Origin: Pandoraea thiooxydans
GTDB lineage: Bacteria; Pseudomonadota; Gammaproteobacteria; Burkholderiales; Burkholderiaceae
Assembly: GCF_001931675.1 (NCBI RefSeq)
Contig: NZ_CP014839.1
Span: 4,216,001-4,280,000 of the forward strand
Reading direction: 5' to 3'
DNA length: 64,000 bases
A program made the translations under genes and the position numbers. This document shows positions 7,878-21,243 of this stretch, in pieces (position 1 is the stretch's first letter; every line of letters begins with the position of its first letter). The notes beneath the pieces were generated by a model that was given only the letters and a program-made list of their open reading frames with translations, searched no databases and was not told where the DNA came from.

Positions 7878-8489
7878 ATGAAAATCGCACTGATTGGCGC
7901 AACCGGCAACGTCGGACAACGGTTGACGGACGAAGCGCTGCGCCGTGGCCACACCGTGACGGCGATTTCCCGGCATGCGTCTCGATTGCCGGCAAGCCCG
8001 TCGTTGCTCACGCGTGACGTCGACTTGCACGATAGTGCCGCGCTGGCCGAGGCGCTCGAGGGAAGTGACATTGCGCTCAGCGCGGTGCGCTTTCAGGATG
8101 CGTCGGCGCCGGCTATTACCGGGCCGGTCAAGCGCGCGGGCATCCGGCGGCTGCTCGTCGTGGGTGGCGCCGGCAGCCTCGAGGTCGCGCCTGGATTGCA
8201 ACTGGTCGATACGCCGGAATTTCCCGACGCCTATAAGAAGGAAGCCTTGGCCGGTCGCGATTTTCTCAACGCGTTACGGCAGGAACCCGAGCTCGACTGG
8301 ACGTTTGTATCGCCATCGGCGTTGTTTGCGCCCGGCGAGCGCACCGGCAACTTTCGGGTGGGGCAGGACACGCTGCTCACCGATGCGCTGGGAAAGAGCT
8401 GGATTTCGATGGAGGATTTCGCGATTGCCTTTCTGGATGAAGTCGAGCGGCCGCGTCACAGCCGTCAGCGGTTTACGGTAGGTTATTGA
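7878..8489 (+). CDS. NAD(P)-binding Rossmann oxidoreductase (NmrA/YwnB-like)
   Basis: 203 residues. Start chosen at the ATG giving MKIALIGATGNVGQ, seven bases after a GAGGAGGA ribosome site. The glycine motif GATGNVGQ (7-14) is that of atypical/extended SDRs binding NAD(P)H. A mid-protein KRAGIRRLLVVGGAGSLEV segment is typical of the YwnB/YesF group of unknown substrate. It sits behind the Rrf2 regulator and the second palindrome, so expression is probably derepressed by electrophile or oxidative stress; the function itself is inference. Confidence 0.85.
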   Translation: MKIALIGATGNVGQRLTDEALRRGHTVTAISRHASRLPASPSLLTRDVDLHDSAALAEALEGSDIALSAVRFQDASAPAITGPVKRAGIRRLLVVGGAGSLEVAPGLQLVDTPEFPDAYKKEALAGRDFLNALRQEPELDWTFVSPSALFAPGERTGNFRVGQDTLLTDALGKSWISMEDFAIAFLDEVERPRHSRQRFTVGY

Positions 8490-8517
8490 ATTCATACCAC
8501 CAGACGCGAGGGCGGCC

Positions 8518-9693
8518 ATGCCGCAACGAGAAATTCCCGCCGTTTACATGCGCGGCGGCACGAGTAAGGGTGTCTTTTTCCTGACCGACGATCTGCCGGC
8601 CGATCCCGCGCGGCGCGACCGCATGTTGCTGCGCGTGATCGGCAGCCCGGACCCTTATGGGCAGCAGATCGACGGCATGGGGGCGGCGACTTCCAGCACC
8701 AGCAAGGTTGTGCTGGTTGGGCCGTCGAGCCGGCCCGATTGCGATGTCGATTACCGCTTCGGACAGGTGGCGATCGACCGGCCGCTGATCGACTGGTCGG
8801 GCAATTGCGGCAATCTCACTTCGGCGGTCGGCCCGTTCGCGATCGCGCAAGGACTGGTCGCGGCGCCGCGCGATGGTACGGCCGTGGTGCGTATCTGGCA
8901 GGCCAATATCGCCGCGAGAATCATCGCGCATGTGCCGATGCGCGATGGCGAGGTTGTCGAAGAGGGCGATTTCGAACTCGACGGCGTGACGTTTCCCGCG
9001 GCGCAGATCCGCATCGAATTTCTCGACCCGAGCCCGGCGCGGGACGCAGAAGGGGCGCCCGGCGGCATGTTCCCGACCGGGCAGGCACTGGACTTGCTGG
9101 AGGTGCCCGGCATCGGGCGCGTGGAGTTGACGATGATCAACGCCGGTAACCCGGCCGTATTCATCGACGCAGCGCAGCTGGGGTTGCGGGGCAACGAAAT
9201 GCAGCGCGAGGTCAATGGCGACGCAGCGCTTCTGGCCAGGTGCGAGGTGATTCGCGCGCACGCGACGGTTCGCATGGGGTTGGCGAGCGACGCCGACGCG
9301 GCAACGCGGCTGCGGCCGCACACGCCCAAACTGGCGTTCGTCGCGCCGGCGCTGGCCTACACGGCGTCGAGCGGCAAGGCGATCGAGCCGGCGATGGTCG
9401 ACTTCAATGCACGCATTCTGTCGATGGGCAAGCTGCATCATGCGATGACCGGCACCGGGGCGGTGGCCATCGCGGTGGCGGCGGCGATACCGGGCACCCT
9501 GGTCAATCGGCTGTTGCCGGCCGGAGCGGTGCCCGAGCAGGTACGCTTCGGACACCCGTCCGGCGTGATGGCGGTGGGCGCCCAGGCTGAGCGGCGCGGC
9601 GACGCCTGGGTGGTGACCAAGGCGATCATGAGCCGCAGCGCGCGCCGGTTGATGACGGGCAAGGTCCACGTGCCAGCCGATGCCTGCGTCTGA
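8518..9693 (+). CDS. PrpF-family aconitate/oxaloacid isomerase
   Basis: 391 residues, the usual PrpF length. The N-terminus has the PrpF signature MRGGTSKGVFF and DxxGMGAATSSTSKV, then SGNCGNLTSAVGPFAI, the diaminopimelate-epimerase-like active-site loop, and a late GHPSGVM. PrpF isomerises 2-methylaconitate in the methylcitrate cycle, while relatives (4-oxalomesaconate tautomerase and others) act on similar unsaturated acids. No prpB, prpC or acnD is nearby, so the exact substrate is open. It starts 28 bases after the Rossmann oxidoreductase gene. Confidence 0.85.
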   Translation: MPQREIPAVYMRGGTSKGVFFLTDDLPADPARRDRMLLRVIGSPDPYGQQIDGMGAATSSTSKVVLVGPSSRPDCDVDYRFGQVAIDRPLIDWSGNCGNLTSAVGPFAIAQGLVAAPRDGTAVVRIWQANIAARIIAHVPMRDGEVVEEGDFELDGVTFPAAQIRIEFLDPSPARDAEGAPGGMFPTGQALDLLEVPGIGRVELTMINAGNPAVFIDAAQLGLRGNEMQREVNGDAALLARCEVIRAHATVRMGLASDADAATRLRPHTPKLAFVAPALAYTASSGKAIEPAMVDFNARILSMGKLHHAMTGTGAVAIAVAAAIPGTLVNRLLPAGAVPEQVRFGHPSGVMAVGAQAERRGDAWVVTKAIMSRSARRLMTGKVHVPADACV

Positions 9694-9822
9694 AGGCGGC
9701 CGATCGCGGCGCATCTTCAGGATAAAATATGGCGAAAAAAGGTTCGCAATCCGGCATTGAAAGCCTGATTGACGTATGCTGGAATTCCAAGCGTAGCGAC
9801 CCCTTTTCCAGGATAAACAGAA

Positions 9823-10218
9823 TTGACCTCCGATGCTTCTCGCCTCGCATCCAAATTAGGTCTCTCACCGGGAATCTCGGTCGAGCGGTTCGGCACGCGC
9901 GTGCGAGTCAACTGGCAGGCCGCATTGCAATTCGAGGGCAGGGAGTTGTCGGTGCGTGTCTGGGATATTTCGATCGACGGACTGAGCTTCGTCACGGATG
10001 CCGCGATTGCGCTGGGCAGCAAGCTGGTCATGACGCTGCTGATCCGCGCCCCCGATGAATCCGGGCAACGGCTTGCGGTGCCGCTGTCGATCCAGGTCTG
10101 CAACAACATCCTGACCCGCGAGGGTTTTCGCACCGGCGCCTATATCGAAGCGATCGACCCCGAGCACAAACAACTGCTGACGACCTGGATCGAGCGGCTG
10201 CAGCCGCAGGGCGAATAG
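9823..10218 (+). CDS. PilZ-like domain protein
   Basis: 131 residues if translated from TTG at 9823, which has AGGA about ten bases upstream and no better ATG in frame. The segment RVRVNWQAALQFEGRE...VWDISIDGLSF fits a PilZ domain, including the D-x-S-x-x-G element. The N-terminal RxxxR di-GMP clamp is weak (R-x-R only), so c-di-GMP binding is uncertain. It is a single-domain soluble protein with no partner nearby. It could equally be a degenerate adaptor PilZ. Confidence 0.65.
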   Translation: MTSDASRLASKLGLSPGISVERFGTRVRVNWQAALQFEGRELSVRVWDISIDGLSFVTDAAIALGSKLVMTLLIRAPDESGQRLAVPLSIQVCNNILTREGFRTGAYIEAIDPEHKQLLTTWIERLQPQGE

Positions 10219-10306
10219 CGGATCCGGGTTCGAGCGGTGACGAGGGGTGATGGTGCGCGCACCGAGCCCAAAGGGCGATACGGCAAACAGAAAGACGTGA
10301 ATTGGT

Positions 10307-10382
10307 TGGCGCGCCCGACTGGAATCGAACCAGTGACCCTCGGCTTCGGAGGCCGATACTCTATCCCCTGAGCTACGGGCGC
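10307..10382 (-). tRNA. tRNA-Arg (anticodon CCG)
   Basis: The minus strand folds into a complete cloverleaf of 76 bases including an encoded CCA: acceptor GCGCCCG/CGGGCGC, D-arm GCTC..GAGT, anticodon stem TCGGC/GCCGA with loop CTCCGAA (CCG at 34-36), and T-arm ACTGG-TTCGATT-CCAGT. It reads the CGG arginine codon. It lies alone between the PilZ and cytochrome genes. Confidence 0.97.
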
Positions 10383-10686
10383 ATTCGTGTGTGGCGGTGT
10401 GTCAGACCGATTGGAGCGCGCAAGGCTGGCCTGCGGCCAATTAAGACGTGGAAGGATAGCGGTTTTAGCCCTCGCCGTCCATGCCTTGGCCGTGTTTTGC
10501 GACGCTTTTGTGTGAAAAAAACGACCGACGGCGTCCGTTGCAGGAAAATCCGGCTGTTCAGCCGAACTCCCATGCGATATTAAATAGCGGAGGTTTGCCG
10601 CTATAATTCCGTGTTAATTTTACTTAATAGCGCGCTAGACGCTAAAAGTCGACGCCCCCGGTTTCCACAAATTTTGAGAGATCCGC
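10383..10686. other. Intergenic region between tRNA-Arg and the cytochrome c gene
   Basis: About 300 bases without a convincing gene; small frames here are shadows of the tRNA. It must hold the tRNA promoter (minus strand, no good consensus seen) and the cytochrome promoter. A TATAAT at 10602-10607 is a plausible -10 for the latter, but no matching -35 is evident. Confidence 0.5.
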
Positions 10687-11607
10687 ATGAGCGAAGCGCA
10701 TAACGAGCACGAGACGCCGATCAAGACGCCGAAGCAGCTGATTGCCGTGGTTGCCGCTGGTTTTCTTGTCCCAATTGCCATTATTGCCCTGCTGGTGGTG
10801 TACGTCGGCAACAGTGCCCGCACCGGCGCCGGCAGCGGCGGGATGTCGGCGGAGGCTGTGACGCAGCGCATCGCGCCGGTAGCTCATGTGGAAGTGCGCG
10901 ACGCCAACGCGCCGCACGTGTATCAGACCGGCGAGCAACTTTTCAAGGCGGTCTGCTCGGCTTGCCACGCGACCGGCGCGGCCGGAGCGCCCAAGGTGGG
11001 CAATAGCGCGGACTGGGCGCCGCGCATTGCGCAGGGCTTCCCGACGCTGCTCAAGACCGCGTTGGCGGGCAAGGGTGCGATGCCGCCGCGCGGCGGCACC
11101 AACCCGGCCGATGTCAGCGATTACGAAATCGCGCGCGCCATCGTCTATATGGCGAACCAATCGGGCGGCCACTTCAGCGAGCCGCCGCCGCCCGCGCAGC
11201 CCGCCTCGGGCGCTGGTGCGGCACCGGCTTCCGCTGCGGCGGCACCCGCGTCGGCGGCAAGCGCCGAGACGAACGCCGCGGCTGCGGCGATTGCCGCGAT
11301 TTCCGCCGCCAAGCCGGCAGCCACCGCTTCGGCTGGCCAACCGGCGCCGGGCAGTCCGGCCGATCTGGCCGCCGGCAAGAAGCTATACGGGCAGGTTTGC
11401 GTGGCTTGCCATGCCGCCGGCGTGATGGGGGCGCCGAAGTTCGGCAACAAGGCGGACTGGGCCCCGCGCATCAAAACCGGCATGAACACGCTGTACAACG
11501 CGGCATTGCACGGCTTCAACGCAATGCCTGCCAAAGGCGGCTCGAATGCGCCTGATGACGAGGTGAAGTCCGCTGTCGATTACATGGTGCACGCGGCCCA
11601 GCAGTAA
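10687..11607 (+). CDS. Membrane-anchored dihaem cytochrome c (c5-like)
   Basis: 306 residues. A cytoplasmic tail is followed by one membrane segment (about 18-40), then two class I cytochrome domains with haem motifs CSACH (90-94) and CVACH (238-242). Both carry the repeated pattern G-APK-GN-ADWAPRI and a distal AMP(P/A)(R/K)GG methionine-ligand loop, so the protein arose by domain duplication. An Ala/Pro-rich linker (about 165-225) separates them. It should transfer electrons in the periplasm, anchored to the inner membrane. Codon phase and the terminator behind it support a single-gene unit. Confidence 0.93.
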   Translation: MSEAHNEHETPIKTPKQLIAVVAAGFLVPIAIIALLVVYVGNSARTGAGSGGMSAEAVTQRIAPVAHVEVRDANAPHVYQTGEQLFKAVCSACHATGAAGAPKVGNSADWAPRIAQGFPTLLKTALAGKGAMPPRGGTNPADVSDYEIARAIVYMANQSGGHFSEPPPPAQPASGAGAAPASAAAAPASAASAETNAAAAAIAAISAAKPAATASAGQPAPGSPADLAAGKKLYGQVCVACHAAGVMGAPKFGNKADWAPRIKTGMNTLYNAALHGFNAMPAKGGSNAPDDEVKSAVDYMVHAAQQ

Positions 11608-11629
11608 GACCCCTGGCGTGTTCCGATCA

Positions 11630-11656
11630 AGCCCCGTGCGCGCACGGGGCTTTTTT
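11630..11656 (+). terminator. Rho-independent terminator after the dihaem cytochrome gene
   Basis: AGCCCCGTG-CGCG-CACGGGGCT followed by six T residues, starting 23 bases after the stop codon. The strong GC stem and uninterrupted T-run make the orientation clear. Confidence 0.93.
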
Positions 11657-11717
11657 ATATCCGCCCGCCCGACGCGTGGGCGCTTGGGCCTTGGGCGAGC
11701 AGGCTCGGCGGCGCGGC

Positions 11718-13814
<2,097 letters not shown>

Positions 13815-14052
13815 CGGGATTCAACAGGCCGAGAATGACAGGCGGTTGCCGGGCGCGCGCGACGGCGCGGTGTCACATAACCGCCGGGCGGCCAAGTGTA
13901 TCATGGGCTCCCAGGGCGGCTCGCGGGCCTTCGGGCAGCGGAACTTGTTACGGAAGATCGCGTCCAGTTTGTGTCGCAGGCGCGCCAGTGCTTACCGATG
14001 CGTATCGTCGGATGTGCGGTTGCGGGCATTCGACGTCATCAGAGGACGGCCC

Positions 14053-14763
14053 ATGAATTTAAATCAAGTCGAAGAATCCCGGTGGCTGACCGGGGGGCTC
14101 ATCGCGTTTGCCGCGGTGCTGACCCTGATCGCGCTCGGCGGCGCCTGGTGGGCGGTGACGGATCCCGGCGTGGTGCCGTCTGGCGACTTGCACGTCTTGC
14201 CGACCCGGGCCCCCGAGGCTAGCGGCCCGGTGCTCGCGGCGGCGTCCGCCGTTACCGGCAATGCGCCGCCGGGGGCCGCGGCAATCGAGCCGGCTGCCGC
14301 GCAAGGCGTGCCCGACACCATCCGTGCAGTGCCGATTCCGCCGGCGCCGCCGGTTGCGGTTGCCGGTAACGCGAGCGCCGGCACTCTGCCCGCGAGCATC
14401 GGCGCGACTCAGGCCGCACCATTGATGCTGCCGCTGGCCTCGGGCGTCGACGCCAGTGCGCAGGCGGCAACGCCTATGCCGGCGGCGCCGGCACAGGCGC
14501 CAGCACCCGATCTCATGCAGGCGCTGCAGCCGGTCGATGCCGCGCCCGCCACCACCCGGGCGCCGGACGCCACGCGGACGGCGGCGGCGCCGAAACCGGC
14601 GGCTGCGAGTGCGCCGAGCCTGGCGGGGCAGGTGGCCGCGTGCGATAAGTACGCGTGGTACCAGGTCCTGCAGCGCCAGCAGTGTTTGTGGTCGGTCTGC
14701 AATGGACGGTGGGGCCGGGACGGCTGCCCGGCTTACCAGCATCACTCGAGCGGCGAACATTAG
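14053..14763 (+). CDS. Single-pass membrane protein with Pro/Ala-rich stalk and Cys-rich tail
   Basis: 236 residues from an ATG preceded by AGAGGA. One membrane helix (about 14-34) is followed by a low-complexity Ala/Pro/Thr stretch (about 45-190) and a conserved-looking tail of about 40 residues with four cysteines (ACDKYAW...QQCLWSVCNGRW...GCPAYQ). The topology suggests a periplasmic stalk that presents a small disulfide-bonded knob. I do not recognise the family. It directly precedes the glycine riboswitch but is not part of that unit, because a promoter intervenes. Confidence 0.65.
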   Translation: MNLNQVEESRWLTGGLIAFAAVLTLIALGGAWWAVTDPGVVPSGDLHVLPTRAPEASGPVLAAASAVTGNAPPGAAAIEPAAAQGVPDTIRAVPIPPAPPVAVAGNASAGTLPASIGATQAAPLMLPLASGVDASAQAATPMPAAPAQAPAPDLMQALQPVDAAPATTRAPDATRTAAAPKPAAASAPSLAGQVAACDKYAWYQVLQRQQCLWSVCNGRWGRDGCPAYQHHSSGEH

Positions 14764-14795
14764 GCGCCCGACGCGCGCTCGCGGGCCGCAGAGGC

Positions 14796-14813
14796 AATGC
14801 CGTCAACGGCATT
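14796..14813. promoter_or_regulatory. Palindrome abutting the gcv promoter -35
   Basis: AATGCCGT-CA-ACGGCATT has perfect 8-base arms; its last T is the first base of the -35 hexamer. It is not followed by a T-run, so it looks like an operator rather than a terminator for the preceding gene. Confidence 0.45.
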
Positions 14814-14841
14814 TGACAAGCGGTAAGGTTGCCCTTACAGT
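14813..14841 (+). promoter_or_regulatory. Sigma-70 promoter of the gcv operon
   Basis: TTGACA (14813-14818), exactly 17 bases, then TACAGT (14836-14841). The predicted transcript start falls just before the first glycine aptamer. Confidence 0.75.
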
Positions 14842-14848
14842 GCCGATT

Positions 14849-15068
14849 CGTGATCGGGAGAGCGCGCCGGGAAGCACATGCCGACGCCGCCGAAGGGGTA
14901 ACACCCGCAAACTCTCAGGCAAAAGGACCGATCGTGACGAAAGCGAAGCTTTCGATCTCTGGAGAGCGGCGGCGGCGATCAGCCGGCTGCCCACCGAAGG
15001 GGCGCGCGAGGCTCGGTAGCCACCCGTTGGCAACCCGCCGCGCAATCTCTCAGGTACCGAGGACAGAG
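14849..15068 (+). ncRNA. Tandem glycine riboswitch
   Basis: Two consecutive glycine aptamers. The first runs about 14850-14940 with GGGAGAGC, CCGAAGGGGTAACACCCG and AAACTCTCAGGCAAAAGGACCG. The second runs about 14941-15067 with TCTGGAGAGCGG, CCACCGAAGGGG, and AATCTCTCAGGTACCGAGGACAGAGGGG. These repeated GGAGAGx, CCGAAGGGG and CTCTCAGG(C/T)A blocks are diagnostic. It sits between the gcv promoter and gcvT with a terminator hairpin in the expression platform, so glycine binding should permit transcription of the cleavage system. Confidence 0.95.
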
Positions 15069-15121
15069 GGGTCATCCAAGTATCCGGCCATCCGTGGCCT
15101 GGCGCTTGGATGACCCTTTTT
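15069..15121 (+). terminator. Expression-platform terminator of the glycine riboswitch
   Basis: GGGTCATCCAAG (15069-15080) pairs perfectly with CTTGGATGACCC (15105-15116), and TTTTT follows; the loop contains a smaller GGCC stem. The 5' arm directly follows the second aptamer closing stem, so glycine-bound aptamer folding can compete with it. It is a conditional terminator, 25 bases before the gcvT start. Confidence 0.85.
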
Positions 15122-15145
15122 CCTTTTCAGGACCCGAGACATCTC

Positions 15146-16252
15146 ATGACCGAACTCAAACGTACTCCGCTGAACGCCGTGCATCGCGCACTGGGTGCCC
15201 GCATGGTCGATTTCGGCGGGTGGGACATGCCCGTCAACTACGGCTCGCAGATCGACGAACATCACGCCGTTCGTACCGGGGCAGGAATGTTCGACGTATC
15301 GCATATGTGCGTCGTCGATCTGTACGGGCCGAGCGTGCGGGAGTTTCTGCGCTACGCGCTGGCCAACAATGTCGACAAGCTGCAAACGCCGGGCAAGGCG
15401 CTCTATTCGTGCATGCTCAATCCCAACGGCGGCGTGATCGACGATCTGATCACCTATTTTTTCAGCGAAGATCATTTCCGGCTCGTCGTCAATGCCGGCA
15501 CCGCGGATAAAGACCTCGCCTGGCTCGGCCAGCTCAATGCTCACGGCGACTACAACCTGACCATCACGCCGCGCCGCGAACTGGCGATCGTCGCGGTGCA
15601 AGGCCCTCAGGCGCGCGCCAAGGCGTGGCAGGCGGTACCGCAGATCCAGGCGGCCAGCGAAGTACTCAAGCCGTTCAACGCGACGGTGGTGGCCGACACG
15701 CCGTTCGGCGAGCTGATGGTGGCGCGCACCGGCTATACCGGCGAGGACGGTTTCGAACTGATTTGCCCGGCCACGCACGTGGCGGCGCTGTGGCAGGCGC
15801 TGGCCGCCGCCGGCGTGCGTCCGGCCGGACTCGGCGCACGCGACACGCTGCGCCTGGAAGCGGGCATGAACCTGTACGGACAGGATATGGACGACGATGT
15901 CTCGCCGCTCGACGCGGGCCTGGCGTGGACCGTCGAGCTGCAGAGCGAGCGGGCTTTCGTCGGCAAGGATGCTCTGGAGACGCAGGGACAGCGGGCGCGT
16001 CTGGCTGGCTTGATCCTGCTCGACAAGGGCGGGGTGCTGCGCGCGCACCAGAAAGTGCTGACGCCGCATGGCGCCGGCGAAATCACCAGCGGCACCTTCA
16101 GTCCGACGTTGCAGCAGTCGATCGCGTTTGCCCGCCTGCCGCGTGAGGTTGCCGACGGCGACACCGTACAAGTGCAGATTCGCGACAAGCAACTGGCCGC
16201 TCGTGTGGTCAAATTACCGTTCGTGCGCCACGGCAAGGCGGTCAACGCCTGA
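15146..16252 (+). CDS. gcvT: Glycine cleavage system aminomethyltransferase (T protein)
   Basis: 368 residues from the ATG giving [13 protein letters not shown]; the longer frame begins inside the terminator. GcvT hallmarks: [18 protein letters not shown] near the N-terminus, the FDVSHM motif with its folate-pocket Asp, YTGEDGFE, and [14 protein letters not shown]. It transfers the methylene carbon from lipoylated H protein to tetrahydrofolate and releases ammonia. It is the first gene of the gcvT-H-P unit under riboswitch control. Confidence 0.97.
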   Translation: MTELKRTPLNAVHRALGARMVDFGGWDMPVNYGSQIDEHHAVRTGAGMFDVSHMCVVDLYGPSVREFLRYALANNVDKLQTPGKALYSCMLNPNGGVIDDLITYFFSEDHFRLVVNAGTADKDLAWLGQLNAHGDYNLTITPRRELAIVAVQGPQARAKAWQAVPQIQAASEVLKPFNATVVADTPFGELMVARTGYTGEDGFELICPATHVAALWQALAAAGVRPAGLGARDTLRLEAGMNLYGQDMDDDVSPLDAGLAWTVELQSERAFVGKDALETQGQRARLAGLILLDKGGVLRAHQKVLTPHGAGEITSGTFSPTLQQSIAFARLPREVADGDTVQVQIRDKQLAARVVKLPFVRHGKAVNA

Positions 16253-16301
16253 ACTGGACCGAGCCGACACTTCTCCCCCTTTTCTTTTTCCGGAGCCTGA
16301 C

Positions 16302-16682
16302 ATGAGCATTCCCGCCGATCTGAAATACACCGAATCCCACGAATGGGTGCGCCGCGAAGCCGACGGCACGCTGACCATCGGCATTACCGATCACGCCCAG
16401 GAAGCACTGGGTGACATCGTGTTCCTCGAATTGCCCGACGCCGGCCGGCAAGTGGCCGTCGGCGAAGCGGTTGCGGTAATCGAGTCGGTCAAGGCCGCGT
16501 CCGACATTTATGCGCCGGTGGCCGGCGAGATCGTTGCCAACAATGGCGAGCTGGCCGGCACGCCCGACCAGATCAACAGCGACGCCTACGGCGCCTGGCT
16601 GTTCAAGATCAAGCCCGCCGACGCCGCGGCCGTCGAGAAGCTGCTGTCGGCCGAGGCCTACGCCAAGAGCATCGGCGCTTAA
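16302..16682 (+). CDS. gcvH: Glycine cleavage system H protein
   Basis: 126 residues, the normal size. YTESHEWV opens the hybrid-lipoyl fold and the lipoylation site is Lys64 in ESVKAASD. The C-terminal [11 protein letters not shown] motif is standard. It shuttles the aminomethyl group between P, T and L proteins. It starts 49 bases after gcvT; a short GC hairpin (CCCGCC..GGCGGG near 16709-16725) separates it from gcvP. Confidence 0.98.
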   Translation: MSIPADLKYTESHEWVRREADGTLTIGITDHAQEALGDIVFLELPDAGRQVAVGEAVAVIESVKAASDIYAPVAGEIVANNGELAGTPDQINSDAYGAWLFKIKPADAAAVEKLLSAEAYAKSIGA

Positions 16683-16753
16683 AGCCGGCACGCTGTAACG
16701 CCAGGGCCCGCCCGCCGCGGCGGGTCCGCCAAGACCCCAAGAGATTGTTGACC

Positions 16754-19693
<2,940 letters not shown>

Positions 19694-19702
19694 CGGCGGG
19701 AG

Positions 19703-19726
19703 GCAGCGCGCCGCATGGCGCGCTGC
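19703..19726 (+). promoter_or_regulatory. Intercistronic hairpin after gcvP
   Basis: GCAGCGCGCC-GCAT-GGCGCGCTGC, a perfect 10-bp stem ten bases after the gcvP stop, without a T-run. It may stabilise the 3' end or partly attenuate read-through into sdaA. Confidence 0.5.
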
Positions 19727-19804
19727 ACAACGGCATGTGTGCGGCATGACGAAAAAAGATGGAACGGCCGCCACACCGACGACATCGAACCGATAGTTGC
19801 AGCC

Positions 19805-19824
19805 GCATGTGAGCGCTCACATGC
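19805..19824. promoter_or_regulatory. 20-base perfect palindrome upstream of sdaA
   Basis: GCATGTGAGC/GCTCACATGC is symmetric over all 20 bases, 28 bases before the sdaA ATG. The core TGTGAGCGCTCACA happens to equal the core of the symmetric lac operator, although no lac gene is near. It is a likely operator or, less likely, a leader hairpin. Confidence 0.5.
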
Positions 19825-19851
19825 CGTTCGTGCCACCAAGGAGGCTGATGC

Positions 19852-21243
19852 ATGGCGGTTTCTGTTTTCGATCTCTTCAAAATCGGCATCGGGCCGTCCA
19901 GCTCCCATACCGTCGGACCCATGCGCGCGGCGCTGATGTTCGCGCAAGGGCTCGAGCGTGACGGCCTGCTGGCGCAGACCGCGAGCGTGCGCGCCGAGCT
20001 GTATGGCTCGCTGGGCGCCACCGGCAAGGGGCACGGCACCGACAAGGGCGTGATCCTGGGGCTGATGGGCGAAGCGCCTGACACGGTCGAGCCGGCCGGC
20101 ATCGCCGGCAAGCTCGCGCAAATGCGCGCCGAGCGTTCGCTGGCCCTGCTCGGCAAGCATCCGGTGCCATTCATCGAAAAGGAGCACATCGTCTTCTATC
20201 GCCGCGAAGCGATGGCCGAGCATCCCAACGGCATGAAGTTTCACGCGCTCGATGCCGCCGGCGCCACCTTGCGCGAGGGTCGTTATCTGTCGGTCGGCGG
20301 CGGCTTTGTGGTCACCGCGGGCGCCGCCAACACGCAGGTGCTCAGCGCGCACGACCAATTACCGCACCCGTTTCGCACCGGCAAGGAAATGCTGGCGATG
20401 TGCGAGCAGACCGGCAAGAGCATCGCTGGCCTGATGTGGGAAAACGAACGCGTGTGGCGCTCGGATGAAGACATTCGAGCCGGCCTGCTGCGCATCTGGG
20501 CGGTGATGCAGTCGTGTGTGGCCCGCGGCTGCGGCATCGGCAACACCGATGCCGACGGCGAACTGCCCGGGCCGCTGCATGTGCGGCGCCGCGCCCCGGA
20601 GCTGCATCGCCATCTGACGCAGCGCGCCGAACGCACCTTGTCCGATCCGTTGTCGGTGATGGACTGGGTCAATCTCTATGCGATCGCGGTCAACGAAGAA
20701 AACGCCGCCGGCGGCCGCGTCGTGACCGCCCCGACCAACGGCGCGGCCGGCATCATCCCGGCGGTCATGCACTACTACGACCGGTTTGTGCCGGGCTCCA
20801 GCGAGCAAGGGATTCTCGATTTTCTGTTGACTGCCGGCGCAATCGGCATCCTGTACAAGCTCAATGCATCGATATCGGGCGCCGAAGTGGGTTGTCAGGG
20901 CGAGGTCGGCGTCGCGTGCTCGATGGCGGCGGGGGCGTTGACCGCAGTACTCGGGGGCAGCGCGAGCCAAGTGGAAAATGCGGCCGAAATCGGCATGGAA
21001 CACAATCTTGGACTCACCTGCGACCCGGTTGGCGGCCTGGTGCAGATTCCCTGTATCGAGCGCAACGCGATGGCCTCGATCAAGGCCGTCAACGCGGCCC
21101 GCATGGCATTGCGCGGCGACGGCCAGCACTACGTTTCGCTCGATTCGGTCATCAAGACCATGCGCGAGACCGGGGCGGACATGAAAACCAAATACAAGGA
21201 AACCGCACGCGGCGGGCTGGCGGTCAACATCGTCGAATGCTGA
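19852..21243 (+). CDS. sdaA: L-serine ammonia-lyase (iron-sulfur type)
   Basis: 463 residues, the single-polypeptide SdaA form. The beta-like N-terminus has [18 protein letters not shown]. The catalytic region has [40 protein letters not shown] and [18 protein letters not shown], supplying the cysteines expected for a 4Fe-4S cluster. It deaminates serine to pyruvate. An AAGGAGG site precedes the ATG. Lying 158 bases behind gcvP, it completes glycine-to-serine-to-pyruvate catabolism and may be co-transcribed. Confidence 0.97.
   Translation: MAVSVFDLFKIGIGPSSSHTVGPMRAALMFAQGLERDGLLAQTASVRAELYGSLGATGKGHGTDKGVILGLMGEAPDTVEPAGIAGKLAQMRAERSLALLGKHPVPFIEKEHIVFYRREAMAEHPNGMKFHALDAAGATLREGRYLSVGGGFVVTAGAANTQVLSAHDQLPHPFRTGKEMLAMCEQTGKSIAGLMWENERVWRSDEDIRAGLLRIWAVMQSCVARGCGIGNTDADGELPGPLHVRRRAPELHRHLTQRAERTLSDPLSVMDWVNLYAIAVNEENAAGGRVVTAPTNGAAGIIPAVMHYYDRFVPGSSEQGILDFLLTAGAIGILYKLNASISGAEVGCQGEVGVACSMAAGALTAVLGGSASQVENAAEIGMEHNLGLTCDPVGGLVQIPCIERNAMASIKAVNAARMALRGDGQHYVSLDSVIKTMRETGADMKTKYKETARGGLAVNIVEC

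Noticed and set aside
10302-10583. Small frame over the tRNA-Arg gene
   Set aside because: The reading frame begins inside the tRNA antisense and is a common false ORF at tRNA loci.
19805-19824. A true lac operator
   Set aside because: The core matches the symmetric operator, but there is no lac gene or LacI gene in the window; kept as a palindrome of unknown binder.
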